Assembly: GCA_021775795.1 (NCBI GenBank)
Contig: JAJFHB010000647.1
Location: 1-6,060, forward strand
Length of the DNA: 6,060 nucleotides
Source: Hyphomicrobiales bacterium
GTDB taxonomy: Bacteria; Pseudomonadota; Alphaproteobacteria; Rhizobiales; JAJFHB01
Direction: 5' to 3'
This document shows, piece by piece, positions 1 to 5,712 of this stretch; position 1 is the first letter of the stretch; every line of letters starts with the position of its first letter. Both the position numbers and the translations under genes were made by a program. Under the pieces are notes generated by a model that did not search any database, was not told where the DNA came from, and worked only from the letters and a program-made list of their open reading frames with translations.

Positions 1-472
1 CAGAGAGAATTTCCAGCAGGAACGCTTCAAACGCCTCATCTGTCCGGTCAAGCTCATCAATCAGCAACACCGGCGGCTGACCATCGACTTCTTCCAACGC
101 CTGCAACAGTGGCCGTTTAATCAAAAAACGGTCGGAGAATATGTCGTTTGAAACGCGTTCCCGATCCGCAATGCCTTCTGCTTCTGAAAGCCTGATCTCG
201 ATCATTTGAGCGGCATAGTTCCACTCATAGACGGCGGATGCCACATCAAGCCCCTCGTAGCACTGCAAGCGGATGAGCTTTCGCCCCAGAGCCTCGGCCA
301 GAACCTTGGCAATTTCAGTCTTGCCGACCCCGGCCTCGCCTTCAAGAAACAGCGGCCGCCCCATGGTCAGTGCCAGAAACAGAACCGTCGCCAATGACCG
401 GTCGGCCACATAGCGGCCTTTCGTCAACAGCTCTTGGGTCTCATCTATGGAAGAAGGAAGCGAATGCGTCAT
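1..472 (-). CDS. coxD: CoxD-like MoxR-family AAA+ ATPase (N-terminal part, truncated by window edge)
   Basis: An AAA+ ATPase of the MoxR family, CoxD type. In CO dehydrogenase clusters CoxD is a cytoplasmic, membrane-associated ATPase needed to mature the Mo-containing active site, usually working with the VWA protein CoxE. The visible 157 residues contain Walker A GEAGVGKTE (residues 45-53), the MoxR/CoxD-typical LQCYEGLD (69-76) followed by AVYEWNY (80-86), and Walker B LLIDELDR (136-143) with its Asp-Glu pair at 139-140. The sensor and lid regions lie beyond the left edge; family members are about 280-300 residues. The ATG at 472 gives the usual short N-terminus; a TGA at 502-500 in the same frame rules out a much longer one. 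Only a weak ribosome binding site (GGATAAG, 9 bases upstream) is seen. The ATPase assignment is firm. The CoxD name rests on sequence resemblance plus linkage to coxSLM, since other MoxR proteins look similar. Confidence 0.88.
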   Translation of the reverse strand, partial: MTHSLPSSIDETQELLTKGRYVADRSLATVLFLALTMGRPLFLEGEAGVGKTEIAKVLAEALGRKLIRLQCYEGLDVASAVYEWNYAAQMIEIRLSEAEGIADRERVSNDIFSDRFLIKRPLLQALEEVDGQPPVLLIDELDRTDEAFEAFLLEILS

Positions 473-680
473 GGCCGCGAACTTATCCGAGATAGAGGCT
501 CAGGCCAAATTGATATGGTGCCGCAGCATGCTCAACTTCAAAACGTCACTACGGTGGCCGGAGCATCCAGCTTGAACAGCCGCTGTCAGAGAGCAACTCC
601 ACTGGTGCCGGTGTGTCAACTTGGGTGGCTTCACCGCCAAACCGGGTCAATCAAACGCCCAAACTGCTTTCATCCCTATC
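473..680. other. Non-coding gap between the Cys-rich gene and coxD
   Basis: About 208 bases with no convincing gene on either strand. Read on the minus strand, it would hold the end of the Cys-rich transcript and the leader of coxD. A perfect TTGACA (minus strand, 619-614) is the only promoter-like element, and it has no credible -10 box 16-18 bases downstream. No hairpin with a T run follows the Cys-rich stop codon, so read-through into coxD is possible. A short imperfect palindrome (505-518, CCAAATTGATATGG) lies about 33 bases upstream of the coxD start; its meaning is unknown. Confidence 0.6.
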
Positions 681-1778
681 TTAACTGCAGTCTGCAGGAA
701 CAAACACTTGCGGATCTTCGGGCATAGCGGCCATGAGACCATCATTGTTACTTTGTTCATGAACCAGCTTCCAGACACCGTCTTCCAGAGCAAATGTTGC
801 GGCAATGTTGGAGGCCGAGTCCCACTGACAGGCCTTGGCTGTCACAACAGCGGTATCGCCAGTGATCTCTTCGGACAAAATGGTGAAACCCGTGGTCCCT
901 TCTTCAATGATCTGGATGAACTCAAACATCTGCTGCTCGTCCGCCGCTGCATTTTCGTTCATTTCCTGTACCGTTGCCGACGCAAGGTGAACCAGGATAT
1001 CCTGCAGTGTGGCGGCCTCAACTATTGCCTTTTTGTAGGCGAGGTATGCTTGGCTCACAGGCCCGGACGTGTCGAATGCCGGCTGCATTACAACCATGTT
1101 TTCGAGCAGTTGATCCGGGCATTGGCCGGTGTCTATGACCAGGGCCCACATGTACGGCCCGGGAAATCCAAATTGCACCGCCTGCCCCGCTTCGGCGACA
1201 CCCGTGGCAGCACTTGTGTGGTTGCCAGGCGCCATTGACGTATACTGGTAGCTGTCGCTGTACCAGCAGGTGCTGCCCCCGGCGCTAGCCCCGTTGGATG
1301 ATGAATCCTGAGTATATGGCTCGCTGGGTGATGAATTCTGTGTGTACGTCTCGCTGGATGGTGAACATTCCTGGCCAATCTCAACGCACTCGTCCTGACA
1401 GGTGAACAGTTCATCGTCTGTCGCGCCATAAAGAACACCTTCGGCACAACTGACCAGACATTGGTGCATTCCAGCACAGATGCGGGCGCCCTCGACCTCA
1501 GATAGCTGTGGCTCTACACCTGGTTCACACTGATCGGCACTCCACAGGCATTCGTTATTGCAGGTGTCGACATCGTCCATTGAGCCGCCGTAGAGAACCT
1601 GTTCGCTGCAGGTCACCATGCAGGAATGCAGTTCGGGGCATGTTTCCGCACGAGTGGTATTTGTCATCATTGCCGCCCAGGCAATTAAGGAGAGCCCGAA
1701 TACAGCGAGAAAGGGCAAACCGTTCTTTGTCATAAATGATGCACGCAATGTTGCTGCAGGGCGATGAGAGTGACCCAT
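681..1778 (-). CDS. Exported Cys-rich protein with two twin-CX3C modules and a possible NTF2-like C-terminal domain, function unknown
   Basis: I do not recognise this gene as a named family. The 365-residue product has a signal peptide: a basic N-terminus, a hydrophobic core at about 21-38, and likely cleavage after TRA (44). Two modules follow, residues 47-84 and 101-138, each with exactly C-x5-C-x3-C-x15-C-x3-C-x6-C spacing and a shared VLYG; 16 of 38 positions are identical. A low-complexity linker (139-169) contains a near-duplicated SExYTQ[ND]SS unit. The C-terminal part has four more cysteines (171, 220, 317, 364), and residues 241-341 have a helix-then-strand pattern suggestive of NTF2/DUF4878-like folds, which is a weak resemblance. 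The mature protein has 16 cysteines, an even number consistent with disulfides and a periplasmic or surface location. Start choice: ATG 1778 has GGAG 8 bases upstream. The inner ATG at 1733 gives a more ordinary signal peptide but has no ribosome binding site. Confidence 0.82.
   Translation of the reverse strand: MGHSHRPAATLRASFMTKNGLPFLAVFGLSLIAWAAMMTNTTRAETCPELHSCMVTCSEQVLYGGSMDDVDTCNNECLWSADQCEPGVEPQLSEVEGARICAGMHQCLVSCAEGVLYGATDDELFTCQDECVEIGQECSPSSETYTQNSSPSEPYTQDSSSNGASAGGSTCWYSDSYQYTSMAPGNHTSAATGVAEAGQAVQFGFPGPYMWALVIDTGQCPDQLLENMVVMQPAFDTSGPVSQAYLAYKKAIVEAATLQDILVHLASATVQEMNENAAADEQQMFEFIQIIEEGTTGFTILSEEITGDTAVVTAKACQWDSASNIAATFALEDGVWKLVHEQSNNDGLMAAMPEDPQVFVPADCS
1291..1370 (-). repeat. 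30-base tandem repeat in the linker of the Cys-rich gene
   Basis: Units 1301-1330 and 1331-1360 match at about 24 of 30 bases. Partial matches continue on both sides (1291-1300 and 1361-1370). The unit length is ten codons, so copy number can change without breaking the frame. It codes for the SExYTQ[ND]SS pattern that joins the Cys modules to the C-terminal domain, probably a flexible, hydrophilic spacer. Confidence 0.65.
1365..1478 (-). repeat. Second six-cysteine module of the Cys-rich protein
   Basis: Codes for residues 101-138, cysteines at 101, 107, 111, 127, 131 and 138. The spacing is the same as in the first module (1527-1640) with no insertion or deletion, and the two starts are 54 residues apart. 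The Cys frame, His at module position 5, VLYG at 15-18 and Glu before the fifth Cys are shared. The pattern suggests an internal duplication kept by disulfide geometry; each module could form a helical hairpin stapled by its two CX3C pairs. Confidence 0.8.
1527..1640 (-). repeat. First six-cysteine module of the Cys-rich protein
   Basis: Codes for residues 47-84, cysteines at 47, 53, 57, 73, 77 and 84. It begins two residues after the predicted signal peptide cleavage point, so this module would form the mature N-terminus. It pairs with the module at 1365-1478; the two differ at most surface-type positions but keep all six cysteines. Confidence 0.8.
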
Positions 1779-1786
1779 TCATACGT

Positions 1787-1790
1787 CTCC
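1787..1790 (-). promoter_or_regulatory. Ribosome binding site GGAG deciding the start of the Cys-rich gene
   Basis: GGAG on the minus strand lies 8 bases before ATG 1778. The alternative in-frame ATG at 1733 has no purine-rich motif ahead of it. This favours the longer N-terminus (15 extra residues before MTKNG), even though that makes the n-region of the signal peptide long. An overlapping ATG at 1782 is out of frame and only 4 bases from GGAG. Confidence 0.5.
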
Positions 1791-1793
1791 ATG

Positions 1794-1842
1794 AAAAAAG
1801 AGAATGTGCGTTACCTGAAGGGAATGCAGAGCCGACATTCTC
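1794..1842 (-). terminator. Stem-loop followed by T6, possible terminator or attenuator before the Cys-rich gene
   Basis: On the minus strand GAGAATGT (1842-1835) and ACATTCTC (1807-1800) form a perfect 8-base inverted repeat with a 27-base loop, followed at once by six T (1799-1794). The layout fits an intrinsic terminator, but the stem is AT-rich and the loop long, so its strength is doubtful. It lies about 180 bases after the DUF1330 stop and only 3 bases before the GGAG of the next gene. It could end DUF1330 transcription, act as a leader attenuator, or simply be a leader hairpin. Confidence 0.4.
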
Positions 1843-1862
1843 CGCGCGGCCCAACATTTCAG

Positions 1863-1927
1863 GACGTTACGCGGATTATTACGAGTGGCTCAAGCGGTTT
1901 CTCTCTACATTACACCGAAGTAACGTC
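1863..1927. repeat. 8-base inverted repeat GACGTTAC / GTAACGTC upstream of the Cys-rich gene
   Basis: GACGTTAC at 1863-1870 and its exact complement GTAACGTC at 1920-1927, separated by 49 bases, lie in the leader of the Cys-rich gene, 85-150 bases before its start. A related CGTTAC occurs at 1809-1814. The arms could be two half-sites for a regulator or a chance dyad; no cognate regulator is in the window. Confidence 0.35.
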
Positions 1928-2010
1928 GTCACGAATGCGCCGAGGTTGCAAAACGCGCGCGCTCTCGCACCGAAGTGCCACTCCGTAAAGCCAAACGCCG
2001 AATTGAGCAC

Positions 2011-2030
2011 CGCTGAGCCGGCCCTCAGCG
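2011..2030 (-). terminator. GC-rich perfect hairpin overlapping the DUF1330 stop codon
   Basis: CGCTGAG (2011-2017) and CTCAGCG (2024-2030) form a perfect 7-base inverted repeat around a 6-base CCGGCC loop, covering the TGA at 2027-2025. No T run follows on the minus strand, so it is not a standard intrinsic terminator. It may protect the 3' end of the transcript, assist a Rho-type end, or be chance in GC-rich sequence. Confidence 0.35.
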
Positions 2031-2312
2031 CGCTTCGGCAAGCGTAAACACCATGTCGCAAGCTTCATCGCGCAGAGGTATCAGGGCCTGATACTCGTCG
2101 CTGTGATACCAGGTGCGCACTGCATCGGCGTCAGGAAATTCAATCAACACAAAGCCGTTGAAGTCTGCATCGCCCGTGAGGTTTTCGAGCACCGCTGCCC
2201 GCACCGTAAAGGTTCCCCCATGGGCGGCAACTGTCGGCCCGGCAGCAGCCGAATATGCCTTCAGCTTCTCAGCGTCTTTCACCTTGGCTTGCACCACTAC
2301 GTAAGCGACCAT
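2025..2312 (-). CDS. DUF1330 family small protein
   Basis: A 95-residue protein of the DUF1330 family, small cytoplasmic proteins with a dimeric ferredoxin-like alpha-beta barrel fold and no settled function. Visible hallmarks are the N-terminal strand AYVVVQAKV (residues 3-11), the helix with KLKAYSAAAGP (16-26), the G32-G33 pair, a central strand FVLIEFPD (54-61) and the signature WYHSDEYQALIPLR (68-81). The length is normal for the family. The ATG at 2312 is chosen because AGGGAG lies 7 bases upstream; a TTG one codon earlier is less likely. It sits 212 bases after coxM, beyond a strong terminator, so it probably has its own promoter. No signal peptide is present. DUF1330 proteins have been suggested to resemble dimeric barrel monooxygenases, but nothing here identifies a substrate. 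Confidence 0.9.
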   Translation of the reverse strand: MVAYVVVQAKVKDAEKLKAYSAAAGPTVAAHGGTFTVRAAVLENLTGDADFNGFVLIEFPDADAVRTWYHSDEYQALIPLRDEACDMVFTLAEAR

Positions 2313-2345
2313 CAATTCTCTCCCTGCACTTCTAACTATTGAACA

Positions 2346-2372
2346 AGCTGGTTGATGTCTGAAGCACCAGCT
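2346..2372. repeat. Inverted repeat AGCTGGT-N13-ACCAGCT upstream of DUF1330
   Basis: A perfect 7-base dyad (arms 2346-2352 and 2366-2372, 13-base spacer) lies 34-60 bases ahead of the DUF1330 start. Position and geometry suit a repressor or activator site, or a leader hairpin. Overlapping it on the minus strand, TTCAGA and AATAGT at 17-base spacing match only four of six consensus bases each, so a promoter here is only tentative. Confidence 0.35.
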
Positions 2373-2467
2373 GGGCGGAGTCCAGCGCCCCCAGCGGCAA
2401 GCGCCTACACTATTCCATCATCCGGAGCGATATACTCACAAAGGTGTTTCTGCCATCGCCAGAACAG

Positions 2468-2499
2468 AAAAAGCCGCAGGCGGTCATCCCACCTGCGGC
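2468..2499 (-). terminator. Intrinsic terminator of the coxSLM operon
   Basis: On the minus strand GCCGCAGG (2499-2492) pairs perfectly with CCTGCGGC (2480-2473). Two further G-C pairs follow inside after one mismatch, giving a small loop, and TTTTT (2472-2468) comes directly after the stem. It begins 25 bases after the coxM stop codon, the expected place for an operon end. It separates coxSLM transcription from DUF1330, the Cys-rich gene and coxD. On the plus strand the stem is followed only by a weak T stretch, and no plus-strand gene needs it. Confidence 0.85.
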
Positions 2500-2524
2500 C
2501 TGAATTTTGTCAGGCAGACAACCG

Positions 2525-3319
2525 TCAGCCGTTTGCAGCGTCCACGGCCCGGCGCGCCATGACGCCGACGAGGTGGGCACGATACTCAGCACTCGCATGG
2601 ATGTCTGAATTGAGATCATCCGAAGCAACACTTGCCTCTGCGATCGCACCAGATGAGAAGTCACCCGAAAGCGCACTTTCCATCGCGGCATCGCGGAAAA
2701 CGCATGGGCCCGCCCCTGTCACCGCGACACGGGCGCCGCCGCCCGCTGAAGCCACGAAAACACCCACCAGCGCGTAGCGCGAAGCCGGATTGGGGAACTT
2801 CACGTAACCAGCCTTGGCCGGTACCGGGAAGCGCACGGACGTAACGATTTCGTCTTCTTCAAGGGCGGTTTCAAACATGCCCGTGAAGAATTCGTCTGCA
2901 GAGATCTCGCGCTTTGACGTGACGATGGTTGCATCCAACGCCACACAGGCTGCCGGATAGTCTGCTGCCGGATCATTGTTGGCAACCGAGCCGCCAATGG
3001 TGCCCCGGGCCCGCACGTGCGGATCACCAATGCCACCGGCCAGACTGGCCAGCGCCGGTATAGAATTGCGCACGTCCATTGAACCTGCGACTTCGGCATG
3101 TGTGGTACCGGCTCCGATAACAACATTGCCACCGGAGGCATCAATGCCGCTCTTGACCGCATCAGTGATATCGATCACGTCTGACGGTGATGCCAGGCGC
3201 TGCTTCAGCGTTGGTATCAAGGTGTGTCCACCAGCCAGGAATTTGCCGTCATCACTGTTTTTGAGCAGCTCGACAGCCTCGTCCACACTTCCCGGGCGGT
3301 GATAATTGAATTCATACAT
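2525..3319 (-). CDS. coxM: CO dehydrogenase-type FAD-binding medium subunit
   Basis: The FAD subunit of a molybdenum hydroxylase. It accepts electrons from the iron-sulfur subunit and passes them to the respiratory chain or another acceptor; it is cytoplasmic and works in a (SLM)2 complex. The 264 residues begin with the typical MYEFNYHRP and cover the family's FAD domain. The two FAD pyrophosphate motifs are AGGHTLIP (29-36) and TIGGSVAN (107-114), the latter followed by NDPAADYPA. A short C-terminal domain ends in YRAHLVGVMARRAV. The length is slightly below the usual 265-300 residues. The ATG at 3319 is chosen because homology starts there and GGGAG lies 10 bases upstream; a frame extension to 3439 would overlap coxL and has no family resemblance. 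It starts 19 bases after the coxL stop and ends just before a terminator, so it is the last gene of the operon. Confidence 0.95.
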   Translation of the reverse strand: MYEFNYHRPGSVDEAVELLKNSDDGKFLAGGHTLIPTLKQRLASPSDVIDITDAVKSGIDASGGNVVIGAGTTHAEVAGSMDVRNSIPALASLAGGIGDPHVRARGTIGGSVANNDPAADYPAACVALDATIVTSKREISADEFFTGMFETALEEDEIVTSVRFPVPAKAGYVKFPNPASRYALVGVFVASAGGGARVAVTGAGPCVFRDAAMESALSGDFSSGAIAEASVASDDLNSDIHASAEYRAHLVGVMARRAVDAANG

Positions 3320-3338
3320 AGCTTCTATGCTCCCGTGA

Positions 3339-5699
3339 CTACTCAGCTGCCTGTTTGGCGCCTTGCAAACTGTTCCAGACCGTCTGCGATGATGCCGGCA
3401 TTGGCACATCGACAACACCCAGCGCATCGGTGATGGCATTCATCAAAGCTGCAGGCGATGCAATCGCCCCGGCTTCACCACAACCCTTGAGCCCGAGCGG
3501 ATTTGACGGACAAATGGTCTCCGTAAAGCCAAGCCTGAACTCAGGCAGATTGTCCGCCCGCGGCATGCAGTAATCCATGTATGAACCCGTCACGAGCTGA
3601 CCGGCATCATCATAGACACACCCTTCGGTAAGCGCCTGGCCTACCCCCTGGGCAATACCGCCGTGCACCTGCCCCTCAACAATCATCGGATTGATGATGC
3701 TGCCAAAGTCATCGACAGCAACCCAGTCCACGATTTCGGTAACGCCCGTTTCAGGGTCGATCTCAACCTCGCAGATGTGGCACCCGGCCGGGAAAGTAAA
3801 GTTGGTGGGATCGTAGAACGCCCCCTCCTTCAAACCAGGCTCAAGGCCTTCCGGCAGATTGTGGGCCACATAGGCCGTCAGTGACACTTCCGGTGCAAAG
3901 GCCATGGACTTGTCCGTTCCCGCAACTGAGAAAGTTCCGTCCTTGAACTCAATGTCACCTTCGGCTGCTTCCATTGCGTGAGCAGCAACCTTCGTTGCCT
4001 TGGCAATGACCTTGTCGCAGGCGTTAGCAATGGCCGACATGCCCACAGCACCAGAACGGGAGCCGTAGGTTCCCATGCCGAACTGCACCTTGTCCGTATC
4101 GCCATGCACGATTTCGATCTGATCGAGAGGCAGACCGAGCTTTTCTGAAACCAGTTGCGCGAAAGTTGTTTCGTGCCCCTGGCCATGAGAGTGCGATCCG
4201 GTGAGGACCTCGACATTGCCCGTCGGATTGACGCGGACTTCAGCAGATTCCCACAAACCAACGCCGGCGCCAAGTGAACCAACTGCTGCCGACGGCGCTA
4301 TACCGCAGGCTTCAATGTAATTGGACAGCCCGATCCCGCGTAACTTGCCAGCGCTTTCAGAAGCAGATTTGCGGCTTGCGAAATTGTCATAGTCAATCAT
4401 CTCGCAGGCCATATCGAGGGACGCGTTAAAATCACCGGCGTCATAGGTCATGATGACCGGCGTTACATGGGGAAACTCGGTAATGAAGTTGCGTCGCCGG
4501 ATTTCGGCACGATCAATGCCCAACTCCCTGGATGCCGTTTCCATCAACCGTTCCACCACATAAGCAGCTTCCGGCCGTCCGGCCCCGCGATAGGCGTCAA
4601 CCGGTGCGGTGTTTGTGTAAACCGCATCGACCTCTGCATAGATGCTCGGGATATTATATTGGCCAGACAGCAGTGTCGCATAGAGATAGGTCGGCACTGA
4701 TGATGAGAATGTCGACATGTAGGCGCCAAGATTGGCAATCGTCTTCACCCGCATCGCCAGGATCTTGCCGTCAGCGTCCAGCGCCAACTGGGCGTTGGTA
4801 ACATGGTCGCGGCCATGCGCATCACTGAGGAACGATTCTGAACGCTCGCCGGTCCATTTGACCGGGCGGCCGACTTTCTTTGCCGCCCAAACACAGACCG
4901 TTTCTTCTGCATAGATAAAGATCTTGGAGCCGAAGCCGCCTCCCACATCCGGCGCAATCACACGAAGCTTGTGCTCCGGTGCAACGCCGATGAAGGCTGA
5001 CAGCACCAGCCGCGCCACATGCGGGTTCTGGCTGGTTGTGTGCAGCGTGTAGCTTTCTGTCCCCGCTTCATACTCGCCAATGGCCGCCCGAGGCTCCATC
5101 GGATTGGGGATCAAACGGTTGTTGACCAGATCCAGTTCGGTGACGTGGGCCGCACTTGAAAAGGCTGTATCCACGGCGTCTTTGTCGCCAAGCGCCCAGT
5201 CATAGATCGTGTTGTTCGGTGCTTCTTCGTGGATCTGTGCGGCACCGTCAGCCTGTGCCGTCGCTGTGTCGACAACCGCTTCGAGTTCAGAATACTCGAC
5301 ATTCACCATTTCAGCGGCAGCTTTGGCTTCCGCAATGCTGTTGGCAATGACAACCGCAACTTCGTTGCCTACATACCTGACCTTGCCTTGTGCAAGGGCT
5401 GGATGGCCGCCCGCCTTCATCGGCGTGCCGTCCTTGGAGTGGATCATCCAGCCGCAGATAAGGCCGTTGATGCCATCACTCGCCAGATCATCGCCTGTCA
5501 GCACAGAAAGCACGCCAGGCGCTTTCGAAGCGTCTGAGATATCAATGCTGTCGATTGTGGCGTGAGCATGCGGTGAACGCACGAAGTATGCATAAGCCTG
5601 GTCGGCGACGTTGATGTCGTCCGTATACCGGCCCCTGCCCGTGATAAATCTCTTGTCTTCTTTTCGGCGCACGCGGGCGCCAATGCCTGTATCAGTCAT
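3339..5699 (-). CDS. coxL: CO dehydrogenase-type molybdopterin large subunit, form II
   Basis: The catalytic subunit, binding molybdopterin cytosine dinucleotide and hydroxylating a substrate at Mo. The 786 residues are full length for the family. A ferredoxin-reductase-like N-terminal domain starts at GARVRRKEDKRFITGRGRY (7-25), and the molybdopterin domains follow. Motifs: QNPH (224-227), DVGGGFGSK (251-259), the active-site loop AYRGAGR (369-375), GQGHETTFAQ (506-515), VHGDTD (531-536), GSRSGAVGMSA (546-556) and KGCGEAGAI (738-746), whose Glu742 is the expected catalytic base. Form I CO dehydrogenases have AYRCSFR with a copper-binding Cys; here that position is Gly372, so this is form II. 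Some form II enzymes have been linked to slow CO oxidation, but others may act on different substrates, so calling it a CO dehydrogenase is provisional. ATG 5699 has GGGAG 6 bases upstream. It follows coxS by 13 bases and precedes coxM by 19. Confidence 0.96.
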   Translation of the reverse strand: MTDTGIGARVRRKEDKRFITGRGRYTDDINVADQAYAYFVRSPHAHATIDSIDISDASKAPGVLSVLTGDDLASDGINGLICGWMIHSKDGTPMKAGGHPALAQGKVRYVGNEVAVVIANSIAEAKAAAEMVNVEYSELEAVVDTATAQADGAAQIHEEAPNNTIYDWALGDKDAVDTAFSSAAHVTELDLVNNRLIPNPMEPRAAIGEYEAGTESYTLHTTSQNPHVARLVLSAFIGVAPEHKLRVIAPDVGGGFGSKIFIYAEETVCVWAAKKVGRPVKWTGERSESFLSDAHGRDHVTNAQLALDADGKILAMRVKTIANLGAYMSTFSSSVPTYLYATLLSGQYNIPSIYAEVDAVYTNTAPVDAYRGAGRPEAAYVVERLMETASRELGIDRAEIRRRNFITEFPHVTPVIMTYDAGDFNASLDMACEMIDYDNFASRKSASESAGKLRGIGLSNYIEACGIAPSAAVGSLGAGVGLWESAEVRVNPTGNVEVLTGSHSHGQGHETTFAQLVSEKLGLPLDQIEIVHGDTDKVQFGMGTYGSRSGAVGMSAIANACDKVIAKATKVAAHAMEAAEGDIEFKDGTFSVAGTDKSMAFAPEVSLTAYVAHNLPEGLEPGLKEGAFYDPTNFTFPAGCHICEVEIDPETGVTEIVDWVAVDDFGSIINPMIVEGQVHGGIAQGVGQALTEGCVYDDAGQLVTGSYMDYCMPRADNLPEFRLGFTETICPSNPLGLKGCGEAGAIASPAALMNAITDALGVVDVPMPASSQTVWNSLQGAKQAAE
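4575..4595 (-). other. coxL: Active-site loop of CoxL, form II signature AYRGAGR
   Basis: Codes for residues 369-375 of the large subunit. In form I enzymes this loop reads AYRCSFR and its Cys bridges copper to molybdenum through sulfur. Here the Cys is replaced by Gly and the SFR by AGR, the recognised form II (BMS) sequence. The loop is preceded by NTAPVD and followed by PEAAYVVERL, in the normal family context, so it is not a sequencing slip. Confidence 0.93.
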
Positions 5700-5705
5700 T
5701 TCGCT

Positions 5706-5710
5706 CTCCC
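5706..5710 (-). promoter_or_regulatory. Ribosome binding site of coxL
   Basis: GGGAG on the minus strand, 6 bases before ATG 5699 and within the 13-base gap after the coxS stop. It fixes the coxL start and supports translation of the two genes from one message. The same GGGAG core precedes coxM (3334-3330) and DUF1330 (2324-2320). Confidence 0.8.
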
Positions 5711-5712
5711 GC

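Larger units (their letters stand above)
1779..2024. other. Non-coding gap between DUF1330 and the Cys-rich gene
   Basis: About 246 bases without a supportable gene on either strand. It holds several inverted repeats, annotated separately, and a GCAC-TTCG-GTGC mini-hairpin on the minus strand (about 1968-1979), a stable UUCG tetraloop type. No clear -35/-10 pair was found. A TAATAAT on the minus strand around 1874-1880 is -10-like but has no matching -35. The density of dyads suggests that the Cys-rich gene is controlled separately from DUF1330. Confidence 0.5.

Noticed and set aside
614..619. Perfect TTGACA on the minus strand, a possible -35 box for coxD
   Set aside because: No sequence resembling TATAAT lies 16-18 bases downstream; a lone hexamer is not enough to call a promoter.
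621..1238. 205-residue open frame on the plus strand
   Set aside because: It is antisense to the Cys-rich gene, has no ribosome binding site or recognisable domain, and its composition looks like a translated shadow.
1555..1857. Alternative minus-strand frame overlapping the start of the Cys-rich gene
   Set aside because: Its ATG at 1782 shares the GGAG site but is only 4 bases from it, and the product has no signal peptide, domain or repeat logic, unlike the main frame.
1913..1976. Nine-base direct repeat CACCGAAGT (1913-1921 and 1968-1976)
   Set aside because: It is short, isolated and without regular spacing to other copies; likely chance. No CRISPR-like or insertion-sequence structure is present.
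2352..2777. 141-residue open frame on the plus strand
   Set aside because: It runs through the coxM terminator and antisense to coxM, and is low-complexity Ala/Pro/Arg-rich sequence typical of antisense frames.
3320..3439. N-terminal extension of coxM into coxL
   Set aside because: The extra 40 residues show no similarity to the FAD subunit family, overlap the coxL end, and the ATG at 3319 has a GGGAG site and the typical MYEF start.
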